64,000 bases of DNA from Pilimelia anulata (GTDB lineage Bacteria; Actinomycetota; Actinomycetes; Mycobacteriales; Micromonosporaceae): assembly GCF_014647895.1 (NCBI RefSeq), contig NZ_BMQB01000002.1:372001-436000 (forward strand). The letters run 5' to 3'. The position numbers and the translations under genes are program-made. How positions within the stretch are numbered: the stretch's first letter is position 1; each line of letters opens with the position of its first letter. This document shows, one piece after another, positions 51,185-58,990 of the stretch. Below the pieces are notes generated by a model. That model was not told the origin of the DNA, ran no database searches, and saw only the letters and a list, made by a program, of their open reading frames with translations.

Positions 51185-51868
51185 GTGTCCGGTACCGGGA
51201 TCACCGTCATGTCGTACAACGTGCACACCCAGCGCGACGACCTCGCCGCGCTGGCCGCCACCGTCCGGGCGGTGGCGCCGGACGTCCTCATCATCCAGGA
51301 GGGGCCGCGGCGCTGGCGCTGGCGGACCAAGTGCGCCGCGCTCGCCCGCCGGGTCGGGATGGTCGTCGGCGGGGGCGGCCTGGACTCGCTGGGCAACGTC
51401 GTGCTGACCGGCCTGCGGGTCCGGGTGCGGGCGACCCGGTGCGTCCGGTACCCGCTCACGCCCGGCCGGCACCTGCGCGGCGCCTGCTTCGCCGAGTGCA
51501 GCGTCGGCGCGGCCCGGTTCACCGTCGCCGGCACCCACCTGTCCACCGACCCGGCCGAGCGGCCGGCCCAGGCCCGGCACTTCCTGCGCGCGGCCCGCGC
51601 CGTCGACACCCCGCTGATCGTCGGCGCCGACCTCAACGACGACCCGGGCGGGCCGGCGCACGCGCTGCTCACCGAGCGGTACGCCGACACCGCCGCCCGG
51701 GCCGGCGACGAGCGGCCCACGTACCCGGCCGCCGGCGCCACCCGCCGGATCGACGTGCTGCTGACCGACGACCGGCCGGCGCTGCTGCGGTACGCGGTCG
51801 TCGACACCCCGGACAGCCGGCGGGCCAGCGACCACTTCCCGATCGTGGCGACCTACGACCTGGCCTGA
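51185..51868 (+). CDS. Endonuclease/exonuclease/phosphatase family protein
   Basis: A 227-residue metal-dependent hydrolase of the EEP fold. Conserved pieces are TVMSYNVHTQRDD near residue 8 (Asn), VLIIQEGPRRW near 36 (metal-binding Glu), THLSTDPAERPAQ near 120 (His), IVGADLNDDPGG near 143 (Asp/Asn pair) and SDHFPIVATYDL near the end (Asp-His). The fold and active site are complete. The substrate may be a nucleic acid, a phosphoinositide or a sphingomyelin-like lipid. GGAGG lies 7 bases before GTG 51185, 23 bases after glk. Confidence 0.88.
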   Translation: MSGTGITVMSYNVHTQRDDLAALAATVRAVAPDVLIIQEGPRRWRWRTKCAALARRVGMVVGGGGLDSLGNVVLTGLRVRVRATRCVRYPLTPGRHLRGACFAECSVGAARFTVAGTHLSTDPAERPAQARHFLRAARAVDTPLIVGADLNDDPGGPAHALLTERYADTAARAGDERPTYPAAGATRRIDVLLTDDRPALLRYAVVDTPDSRRASDHFPIVATYDLA

Positions 51869-51949
51869 CCCGGGCGCTGGACAGGCCGCGGCGGCGTCGG
51901 GACAATCCTCTGTGCACCGGCGCCGGCGCGGCGCCCACGAGGAGGACCG

Positions 51950-53296
51950 GTGAACAACGAGTCCGCGGTCGCCGACCGCGGTGGCGCGGTCTGCGTCGTC
52001 GGGGCGGGAGCCGCCGGCCTGGCCGCCGTGAAGAACCTGCGCGAGCACGGCTTCGACGTCGACTGCTACGAGCGGGAGACCGGCGTCGGCGGGCTGTGGA
52101 ACTGGCGGCACGAGCGCAGCCCCGTCACGGCCGCCACGCACCTCATCTCGTCCCGGCCGATGACCGAGTTCCCCGACTTCCCGATGCCCGACCACTGGCC
52201 GGACTACCCGCACCACCGGCAGGCCCGGGAGTACCTGGAGCGGTACGCCACCCACTTCGAGCTGTCCCGCGACATCTGGTTCGGCACCGAGGTCACCTGG
52301 GTCAACCCCACGCCCGACCTGCGCTGGGACGTCACCACCGCCAGCACCGGCGGGGACGCGCCGGGCCGGGTCACCCGGTACGACGCCCTGGTGGTCGCCA
52401 ACGGCCACCACTGGCACCCGGTCCGCCCGCACTACCCCGGCCAGGACGGCTACCCCGGCCGGGTGCTGCACGCCGGCGAGTGCAAGGAGCCGGACCGGCT
52501 GCGCGGCCTGCGCGTCCTCGTCGTCGGCGGCGGCAACAGCGCCGCCGACCTCGCCGTCGCGCTGGCCGGGCAGGCGGCGGCGTGCTGGTACTCGACCCGG
52601 CGCGGCTACTGGCTGTACCCCAAGTACCTGCACGGCCGCCCGGTCGACCAGGCCGGTGCCCGGCTGCGCGCCGCGCCGTTGCCGCGCCGCTGGCGGCAGC
52701 GGATCGCCGCCCGGATCCTGCACCGCGCGGTCGGCCCGCCCGAGCGGTACGGGCTGCCCCGCCCCGACCACCCGCCGCTGGCCGCCCACCCGACCGTGAA
52801 CAGCCAGCTCCCGCACCACATCGGCCACGGCCTGATCACCCCGGTGCCGGACATCGAGCGGTTCGACGGGAAGGTCGTCCACCTGACCGACGGCCGCACC
52901 ATCGACCCCGAGGTGGTCGTGCTGGCCACCGGCTACCGGCCCCGGTACGACTTCCTGCCCGGCAGCCTGCTCGGCGACGACGAGCGCCCGCGCCTCGGCC
53001 TGCACGTCTTCGCCCCCGAGCAGCCCACCCTCGCCGTCGTCGGGCTGCCGCAGACCGCCGGCGGGATGTGGCCCGGCATGCACTGGCAGAGCGTCGCCGT
53101 CGCCCGCTGGCTGCGGCTGTGGCACGCCGACCCGGTCCGCGCCGCGGCCGTCCGGCCGACGCTGTTCGCCGCCGGGGACTTCGCCGCGCCCACCGTGGAC
53201 ACCCCGCGGCACCACGCCGAGGTCGACCCGCACCGGTACCTGCTCGCCCTCCAGGCCCTGCTCGACCGCATGGCCGCCCCGGCGGCCGCCCGATGA
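51950..53296 (+). CDS. Flavin-containing monooxygenase (class B)
   Basis: A 448-residue FAD/NADPH monooxygenase. The FAD motif VCVVGAGAAGLAAVKNL is near residue 14, the NADPH motif VLVVGGGNSAADLAVAL near 190 and the ATGY motif LATGYRPRYDF near 325. The FMO fingerprint region reads YPGRVLHAGECK, keeping the Gly-x3-His core but not the last aromatic. Typical reactions oxidise N or S atoms or insert oxygen beside a ketone; the substrate is unknown. GAGGAGGACC precedes GTG 51950. Its stop overlaps the start of the hydrolase-like gene, suggesting the two act together. Confidence 0.9.
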   Translation: MNNESAVADRGGAVCVVGAGAAGLAAVKNLREHGFDVDCYERETGVGGLWNWRHERSPVTAATHLISSRPMTEFPDFPMPDHWPDYPHHRQAREYLERYATHFELSRDIWFGTEVTWVNPTPDLRWDVTTASTGGDAPGRVTRYDALVVANGHHWHPVRPHYPGQDGYPGRVLHAGECKEPDRLRGLRVLVVGGGNSAADLAVALAGQAAACWYSTRRGYWLYPKYLHGRPVDQAGARLRAAPLPRRWRQRIAARILHRAVGPPERYGLPRPDHPPLAAHPTVNSQLPHHIGHGLITPVPDIERFDGKVVHLTDGRTIDPEVVVLATGYRPRYDFLPGSLLGDDERPRLGLHVFAPEQPTLAVVGLPQTAGGMWPGMHWQSVAVARWLRLWHADPVRAAAVRPTLFAAGDFAAPTVDTPRHHAEVDPHRYLLALQALLDRMAAPAAAR

Positions 53297-53943
53297 CCGG
53301 CCGCCCGGTCACCGGCCGCACCCGGCTGGTCCGGACCGGCGAGTGGGCCGACCCGGTACCGCCGCACGACCGCGACCTCGCCCACCGCGCCCCGCCCACC
53401 GCCGCCCCCGACCGGCCGCCGCTGCTCTGCCTGCCCGACCGCGGCCACGGCGCCGAGAGCTTCGCCGCCCGCTGGCTCGACCACGCGGCCGGGCGCGGCT
53501 ACCCGGCGTACGCGCTCACCCCGCGCTCGCCCCGGCTGGCCGACGCGCGCGGCCTGCGGGTGCATGTGCACGACGCGGTCCAGGCGGCGGCGGGGCTGCC
53601 GCGCCGGGCGGTGCTGTTCGGGTACGGGCAGGGGGCGGTGGTGGCCCGGTACGCGCTCGCCCGGTATCCGGCGGCGGCCGCGGTGCTGCTCGCGCCGGCG
53701 CCGGTCGGCCGCTGGCGGCGGTGGCGGCTGGGCCCGCCGGAGGCGGTCGCCGGCCGGCCGGCGGTACTGGTCGCGGGCTGCCCGGACGACCCGGGCGCGT
53801 CGGCGGCGGGGCTGGCCGCGGCGGCGGGGGAGTACGGCCACGGCCCGCTGCTGTTCCCGGGGCGCAGCGCGGGCCTGCTGACGAGCGACGCGGGCCTGAC
53901 GGCCCTGGACGCCATCCTCGACTGGCTCGACCACCACCGCTGA
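53293..53943 (+). CDS. Alpha/beta-hydrolase-fold protein lacking the nucleophile Ser
   Basis: A 216-residue protein with the general order of an alpha/beta hydrolase: LLCLPDRGHGAESFAARW near residue 45 (oxyanion region), YALTPRSPRLAD, the nucleophile-elbow position near 108 and a final LDWLDHH. The elbow GxSxG reads GYGQG in VLFGYGQGAVVARYALARY, so the Ser is replaced by Gly. Hydrolysis in the usual way is therefore unlikely; it may be a binding partner of the overlapping monooxygenase. The ATG overlaps the monooxygenase TGA. Confidence 0.75.
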   Translation: MTGRPVTGRTRLVRTGEWADPVPPHDRDLAHRAPPTAAPDRPPLLCLPDRGHGAESFAARWLDHAAGRGYPAYALTPRSPRLADARGLRVHVHDAVQAAAGLPRRAVLFGYGQGAVVARYALARYPAAAAVLLAPAPVGRWRRWRLGPPEAVAGRPAVLVAGCPDDPGASAAGLAAAAGEYGHGPLLFPGRSAGLLTSDAGLTALDAILDWLDHHR

Positions 53944-54069
53944 CCCGGCGCGAGCGCCGTCCGCGGCGGCGGTCGCGGCGTCAGGCCACCCCGTGAGCCC
54001 GCGATCCGGTACCGGGTGTCATGCCGATCCTCGGGAGTCGGGCGACGGGATGCGCCCGCTGCTGTCGAA

Positions 54070-54276
54070 TCAGCCGCTTCGGCGGGTGCCGTACTGGCGA
54101 GGGCTCTGCACCGTTCCGGAACGGCCGTGGACGCGGCTTGCGGCACCCCCGGCGCGGTTGGGGGTCGCCTTGCCCTTGGACCGACGTGCCGCCCGGTTCT
54201 CGAAGGGCTGGGGCTGATCCTCGGCTCCCGCCTCGGCGTCAGCGGTGGGATCGGCGTCGCCGACAGGGTCGGTCAT
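54070..54276 (-). CDS. Small conserved basic protein
   Basis: A 68-residue hydrophilic protein with an acidic start (MTDPVGDADPTADAEAGAED) and a basic end containing PFENRAARRSKGKA near residue 27 and GTVQSPRQYGTRRSG at the C-terminus. I recall the ENRAARR and PRQYG-RRSG pieces in short hypothetical proteins of Micromonosporaceae. It has a strong ribosome site (GAGGAG, 6-8 bases before ATG). No hydrophobic core is visible, so it may be disordered and could bind nucleic acid; that is inference. Confidence 0.75.
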   Translation of the reverse strand: MTDPVGDADPTADAEAGAEDQPQPFENRAARRSKGKATPNRAGGAASRVHGRSGTVQSPRQYGTRRSG

Positions 54277-54511
54277 CGGTGTCTCCTCGTGCCGTTCGGG
54301 ATCGGACTCCACGCCGCGGATCCTCGGGCGCGACCGCCGCGGTAAGCAGAGGGTAACGCAGACCACCCCAGCCGGGCCGACTGCTCGGCAGCCGATCCCG
54401 CCATGGCCGAACCAGCGATGGTGCAGCGTCGAGCCCCATTGCGGCAGATCCCGAGGAGTGGGCCCCCGGTGCCGGCCGGTGGCTGCGGTTCGCGGCCGTA
54501 CGATCGTGGCA
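54277..54511. other. Divergent intergenic region, 235 bases
   Basis: Shared by the small basic protein and the FAD monooxygenase. G+C is somewhat lower than in coding DNA. No obvious operator or further gene is seen besides the TACGAT element. Confidence 0.4.
54499..54504 (+). promoter_or_regulatory. -10 element TACGAT, leaderless start of FAD monooxygenase
   Basis: TACGAT lies 7 bases before GTG 54512. It supports that start over the in-frame TTG at 54542. Confidence 0.5.
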
Positions 54512-55741
54512 GTGAGCCGGTCGGGTGAGCGGGGGCGTACGTTGAGCAGCATCAGGGTGTTGGTGTCGGGGGCGAGCATCGCGGGGCCGGCACTGGCCCA
54601 CTGGCTGCGTCGGCGGGGGGCCGAGGTGACCGTGGTGGAGCGGGCACCGGAGCTGCGCCCCGGCGGGCAGGCGGTGGACGCGCGCGGGGTGGCCAGGGAG
54701 GTCATCGGCCGGATGGGCCTGGACGCGGCCGTCCGCGCGGCGTGCACCGACACCGCCGGCGCGTACACCGTGGACGTGGACGGGAACGTGCTGGAGACCC
54801 ACCGCGCGGACGACCACGGCGGCGACGGGTACATCGCGGAGATCGAGATCCTGCGCGGGGACCTGTCGCGGGTGCTGTACGACGACACCCGCGACGGCGT
54901 CGAGTACGTCTTCGGCGACCGGATCGCCCAGCTCACCCCGGACACCGACGGGGTCGACGTGGCATTCGCCGGCGGCGACCGGCGGCGCTTCGACCTGGTT
55001 GTCGGGGCCGACGGGCTGCACTCGGCGCTGCGCGCGATGGTCTTCGGGCCGCATGACCGGTTCGTCCGCCGCCTCGGGCGGATGATGGCCTTCTACACCG
55101 TGCCCAACGAGTTCGGGCTGGACCGCTGGCTGATCGACCATCAGGACTCGGGGACCGGGCGCTCCGCCGGGCTGCGGCCCCTCCGGGACGCCACGCGGGC
55201 GATGGCCATGTTCTCGTTCCCGGCCGCCGGCCTCGATGTCGACCACCGCGACATCGCGGCCCAGAAGCGCCTGCTGCGCGAGCAGATGAACGACATGGGC
55301 TGGTTGACCCCGCGCCTCCTCGCCCACCTGGACGACACCCCGGACTTCTACCTGGACCAGGTTGCGCAGGTGGTGATGGAGCGCTGGTCGTGCGGCCGGG
55401 TCGGGCTGCTCGGGGACGCGGCGTTCAGCTCCTCGCCGCTGTCCGGGCAGGGCACCGGCCTGGCCCTGGTCGGCGCCTACCTGCTGGCCGGCGAGCTGGC
55501 CGCCGCCGGCTGGGATCCGGCGGCCGGGTTCGCCGCCCACGAACGGCGGATGCGCCCGTTCGTCGAGGCCAACCAGGAGATCGGCCGGCTGCACGCCCGC
55601 AGCCTCGACGTCGCGGGGCCGGAAGCCGCGCCCGATCCGCAGGAGTGGCCCGCCGACCTGATCGACCGCGCGATCAACGGCATCGAGCTGCCCGACTACC
55701 CGGGCGTGCCGGACTCCGCGACCCCAGCGGACCGCCGGTGA
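54512..55741 (+). CDS. FAD-dependent aromatic hydroxylase-like monooxygenase
   Basis: A 409-residue PHBH-type monooxygenase. The FAD motif VLVSGASIAGPALAHWLRRRG begins near residue 16, the ERAPELRPGGQAVDARG block follows, LVVGADGLHSALR with the DG motif is near 170, and GLLGDAAFSSSPLSGQGTGLAL with the GD motif is near 305. The family includes TetX-like and polyketide hydroxylases, so an aromatic or polyketide substrate is likely but unspecified. It may also modify xenobiotics. It is monocistronic and convergent with the DNA polymerase gene only 19 bases away. Confidence 0.88.
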   Translation: MSRSGERGRTLSSIRVLVSGASIAGPALAHWLRRRGAEVTVVERAPELRPGGQAVDARGVAREVIGRMGLDAAVRAACTDTAGAYTVDVDGNVLETHRADDHGGDGYIAEIEILRGDLSRVLYDDTRDGVEYVFGDRIAQLTPDTDGVDVAFAGGDRRRFDLVVGADGLHSALRAMVFGPHDRFVRRLGRMMAFYTVPNEFGLDRWLIDHQDSGTGRSAGLRPLRDATRAMAMFSFPAAGLDVDHRDIAAQKRLLREQMNDMGWLTPRLLAHLDDTPDFYLDQVAQVVMERWSCGRVGLLGDAAFSSSPLSGQGTGLALVGAYLLAGELAAAGWDPAAGFAAHERRMRPFVEANQEIGRLHARSLDVAGPEAAPDPQEWPADLIDRAINGIELPDYPGVPDSATPADRR

Positions 55742-55760
55742 CCCGATCGTTTCGAGCCGG

Positions 55761-57446
55761 TCAGTGCGTGGCGTCGGCGTAGCAGTCGACGACCCTGGCG
55801 TCGGTCGGGAACCGTACCGGCGTCGCGCCGAACAGCAACCCGGCCGCCTGCCGCCCGGCGGCCGACATCGCCGCGGTGACCGCCGCTGCTTCGTCGGCCG
55901 GGCAGTGCACGACGACCTCGTCGTGCTGGAAGAACACCAGCCGGGCCCGCATGCCCCACAACGCCGTACGCAGCGTGGCCAGCAGCGTCAGCGCCCACTC
56001 CGCGGCCGTGGCCTGGACGACGAAGTTGCGGGTGAACCGGCCCCGGGCCCGCGCCCGCGAGCGCGCGGCAGCACCGTCGGACTCCGACCCGACCGGACCC
56101 ACCGGCTCGCCCGGGCCCCCGTCGAGCAGGTCCCGCGCGTCGGCCGACGGCGGCGGGCAGGTCCGCCCGAGCCAGGAGCGGACCAGGCCACCGGCCTCCC
56201 CGGTGCGCGCCGCGGCCTCCAGGAACTCCCACGCCACCGGATAGCCATGGCGCAGCGCGGCCAGCGCCGGTACCGCGGCCCCGCCGGTCTGGCCGTACAT
56301 CGCTCCCAGCAGCGCCACCTTCGCCCTCGCCCGGTCCCCGCCGAACGCCCCGTCGGCGAGGGCGGCGTACAGGTCGCCGGACGCGCCCGCCGCGGCCAGC
56401 CGCTCGTCGCCGGAGATCGCGGCGAGGACCCGCGGCTCCAACTGCCCCGCGTCGGCCACGACCAGCCTCCAGCCGGGGTCGGCGACCACCGCCCGGCGGA
56501 TCACCCGCGGGATCTGGAGCGCTCCACCGCCGCGGGTGGCCCACCGGCCCGAGACCACCCCGGCCGGTACGTACTCCGGCCGGAACCGGCCGTCGCGCAC
56601 CCACGCGTCCAGCCACGACCAGCCGTGCGCCGTCCAGATCCGGTACCGCTCCTTGAAGTCCAGCAGCAGCGGCACCGCCGGGTGGTCGACGCCGCGCAGG
56701 ACCCACGACCGCGTGTTGGCCACGGGGATACCGGCGCGCGCGAACGCGCGCACCACCTCGGCCGGCCGCTCCGGGTGCAGCGCACGCACCCCGAACGCCG
56801 CGGCGATCCGGGCACTCAGCTCGACCAGCCGGGCCGGCGGCCCGCCCACCGGCGACGGCGCGCCGAGCAGCTCCACCAACAGGTCGCGGTGCACGTCGGC
56901 CCGCCAGGGCAGCCCCTCGTGGCCCATCTCCGCGGCCACCAGCGCACCCGCCGACTCCGCGGCCGCCAGCAGCCGCAGCCGGCCCGGCTCCGGCCCGGCG
57001 GCCAGCCGGGCGACCTGGTCGCCGTACCCGGCAACGACGTCCGGCAAGGACCCGGCCACCGCGGGCGTGAACAGGGCCCCCTGCCCGCCACCCGGCGGCT
57101 CGGCCGCCCTGGCCGGCGGGTCGGCCGGTGCCGGGCGGCCGTCGCGCCGGGCCACCACCGCGGCGGCCGAACGCGGCTCGCCCCACCGGCCCGCGCACGC
57201 CAGCAGCAACCCCTCGACCAACTCCACATCGTGACAGCGGCCCACCCGGACACCGGCCCGCAGCAGCCCCGGGGCCACACCGGCGGCCGACGCCCACAGC
57301 CAGCGCGGCGCCGCGCGCGCCTCCCACTCCGCGACCGCCGCCGCGAGATCGGACACGGCAGCCGGCGACTCGGCAACGGCTCCGTCGGGCCCCAGCGGAC
57401 ACAGCTCACCGCCGCCGGAACCGTCGGGCGCCACCGCGATCAACAC
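55761..57446 (-). CDS. Family A DNA polymerase-like protein, exonuclease motifs not visible
   Basis: A 561-residue actinobacterial protein usually labelled bifunctional 3'-5' exonuclease/DNA polymerase. Polymerase motif A reads VVADAGQLEPRVLA near residue 365 (catalytic Asp and Glu kept), motif B RARAKVALLGAMYGQTGG near 415 (Arg, Lys, Tyr kept) and motif C FFQHDEVVVH near 520 (His-Asp-Glu kept). The N-terminal 200 residues lack DEDD exonuclease motifs and the 5' nuclease domain is absent. About 35 residues between motifs B and C are Ser/Arg-rich and variable. GTG 57446 is a likely start; upstream starts are possible. It may act in repair. Confidence 0.85.
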   Translation of the reverse strand: MLIAVAPDGSGGGELCPLGPDGAVAESPAAVSDLAAAVAEWEARAAPRWLWASAAGVAPGLLRAGVRVGRCHDVELVEGLLLACAGRWGEPRSAAAVVARRDGRPAPADPPARAAEPPGGGQGALFTPAVAGSLPDVVAGYGDQVARLAAGPEPGRLRLLAAAESAGALVAAEMGHEGLPWRADVHRDLLVELLGAPSPVGGPPARLVELSARIAAAFGVRALHPERPAEVVRAFARAGIPVANTRSWVLRGVDHPAVPLLLDFKERYRIWTAHGWSWLDAWVRDGRFRPEYVPAGVVSGRWATRGGGALQIPRVIRRAVVADPGWRLVVADAGQLEPRVLAAISGDERLAAAGASGDLYAALADGAFGGDRARAKVALLGAMYGQTGGAAVPALAALRHGYPVAWEFLEAAARTGEAGGLVRSWLGRTCPPPSADARDLLDGGPGEPVGPVGSESDGAAARSRARARGRFTRNFVVQATAAEWALTLLATLRTALWGMRARLVFFQHDEVVVHCPADEAAAVTAAMSAAGRQAAGLLFGATPVRFPTDARVVDCYADATH

Positions 57447-57612
57447 CCCACGATCATCCCCGCCGGGTACGACACCGCCGACCCCACGAAACGAGGAGGA
57501 CCAGCGCCCGCAGTCTCGGCTTCTCCGCTCCGGGCGGGGCACCGTGCCGGCGGCGGCTCCACAGCACCCCGCGAAGCGTGAGCGGACTCACCGGAATGGC
57601 CGTTCGTGATGT

Positions 57613-57642
57613 TTGCCCCGTGCAACGCCGGTGCCGTAACGT
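57613..57642 (+). promoter_or_regulatory. Candidate promoter TTGCCC-N18-TAACGT for STAS gene
   Basis: A vegetative-type -35/-10 pair with 18-base spacing, 137 bases before ATG 57779, within a 330-base gap (57447-57778) that holds no credible gene and is partly AT-richer. A GTTT-containing stretch nearby only weakly resembles SigB-type sites. Confidence 0.35.
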
Positions 57643-57778
57643 TTTGGCTATCTGTTGAGTACGGGGAGTAACCCCACATCATCCCGTCAGCGCGTAGAAC
57701 TGCGGCACGGGACTGCATGAGTCGCCGCCATCCAGGGCGACAGGGGTGCGACCCGGGCGCGTACCGGGGGTAGTAGCG

Positions 57779-58099
57779 ATGGCGGCCTTCACCCTGATCC
57801 GACTCGGCGAGGCGGCCCTGATCTGGGCCGACCGTCCGCTGGACGGCGCCGCGGGTCCACAGCTCGACACCGCCCTACAGAACTTGCTCGACGAGGACGT
57901 GTCCACCCTCGTCATCGACCTCCTCCGGGTCTCTTCCCTGGACGCCGCCGCTGTGGAGGCGCTCGGAGAGGCCGCCGAGGACGCCGGCCACCTCGACCTC
58001 GCGATGCACTTGCGCCTCCCCGGCGGCCGGCACGCGGTGGTCCGGGAGAAGGCCGGGTTGCGGCAGGCGATCAACCAGGTGTACCCCTGCTTGGCGTGA
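57779..58099 (+). CDS. STAS-domain protein (anti-anti-sigma-like) without the phosphorylatable Ser
   Basis: A 106-residue single STAS domain of the SpoIIAA/RsbV fold: FTLIRLGEAALIWADRPLDG, VSTLVIDLLRVSSLDAAAVEAL near residue 41, and LRLPGGRHAVVREKAGL near 87. In classical antagonists the loop is D-S/T-x-G; here it reads DAAA (residues 55-58), so the regulatory phosphate cannot be placed at that position. It may bind an anti-sigma kinase constitutively or have another partner. No kinase or sigma gene is nearby. Confidence 0.82.
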   Translation: MAAFTLIRLGEAALIWADRPLDGAAGPQLDTALQNLLDEDVSTLVIDLLRVSSLDAAAVEALGEAAEDAGHLDLAMHLRLPGGRHAVVREKAGLRQAINQVYPCLA

Positions 58100-58222
58100 G
58101 GACGCGCCGACGCGGCCGGCCGTCGACCCGCACGGTACCGGCGCGCCGGCCGCACCCGACCCCCACACGCGCGTCACGACCCGGGCCCCGGCCACGAGAA
58201 CCGCTGGAGCGTGCGGCGTGCG

Positions 58223-58245
58223 CCCGACCCACCGCGTCGGTCGGG
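58223..58245. terminator. Hairpin between STAS and cyclase-family genes
   Basis: A 7-bp stem (CCCGACC with GGTCGGG) and 9-base loop lie just before the cyclase-family stop, between convergent genes. Confidence 0.45.
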
Positions 58246-58249
58246 TGGC

Positions 58250-58927
58250 TCAGGGGAGGACGGCGTGGGCGCGGACCGGGAAGGTGCCCATGCCCGCCAC
58301 CGCGACCGGGGCCGCCGTGAAGCGGAAGTCCCGCTCCGGCAGGGCCGCCAGGTTGGTCAGGTGCTCGACCACCGGGATGCCCGCGCCGAGCAGGACCGTG
58401 TGCGCCGGGCGGGTCCGGTCGGCCAGGTCGTCGATGTTCACCGAGTCGATGCCCACCAGCGCCGGCCGCCGCGCCACCAGCCAGGCCGTCGCCGCCGCGG
58501 TCAGGTACGGGTGGTCCGGCGCGCCGTACCCGTCCGTGCCCCAGTGCCGGTCCCAGCCCGTCCGGATCAGCACCGCCCGCCCGGCGATCGCGTCCTCGAC
58601 CGCGGCGAACGCCGCCGGCGTCACCGCCCGGTCCCCGGTCGCCGACACGGTGAGGCCGGGCAGGTCGGCGAGCGCGGCCACCGGTACCGCGGCCAGGTCG
58701 GCGCCGTCGGCGTACCGGTGGAACGGCACGTCGACGTACGTGCCGGTGTTGGCGACCATGGAGATCCGGCCGATCTGGAACTCCGTCCCGGCCGGGTACA
58801 CCTCCCGCGCCGCCGCCCGGGACAGGTGGTCGGTGATCTCCGGCCCCGGCAGCCCCGGGTGCGTGGTCATGCCCGCGCGGACGGGATGCGACAGGTCCAC
58901 CACCGTGCGCCGCTGTTCGCTGCTCAT
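58250..58927 (-). CDS. Cyclase-family (kynurenine formamidase-like) protein with altered metal motif
   Basis: A 225-residue protein of the PF04199 fold. The start VVDLSHPVRAGMTTHPGLPGPE and AVLIRTGWDRHWG near 105, then IDSVNIDD near 155, fit the family. The metal motif H-x-G-T-H-x-D-x-P-x-H reads NTGTYVDVPFH near residue 58: the first two His are Asn and Tyr, while Asp and the last His remain. A subgroup with NTGTY seems to exist in other bacteria from memory, so this is probably conserved rather than decay. GGGAGGGTGG precedes the ATG. Substrate unknown. Confidence 0.83.
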   Translation of the reverse strand: MSSEQRRTVVDLSHPVRAGMTTHPGLPGPEITDHLSRAAAREVYPAGTEFQIGRISMVANTGTYVDVPFHRYADGADLAAVPVAALADLPGLTVSATGDRAVTPAAFAAVEDAIAGRAVLIRTGWDRHWGTDGYGAPDHPYLTAAATAWLVARRPALVGIDSVNIDDLADRTRPAHTVLLGAGIPVVEHLTNLAALPERDFRFTAAPVAVAGMGTFPVRAHAVLP

Positions 58928-58990
58928 CCACCCTCCCGACGCCGGAGCCACCACCACGGGCCGAGGCTACCGGCCGAAACGCGCCGACGG

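Noticed and set aside
57641..57668. SigB-type promoter (GTTT ... GGGGAG) before the STAS gene
   Set aside because: Spacing and the -10 half do not fit; the TTGCCC-N18-TAACGT pair is a better candidate.
57440..57718. A 92-codon open frame on the minus strand upstream of the DNA polymerase gene
   Set aside because: It overlaps the polymerase start region, has poor codon bias and lacks a ribosome site.
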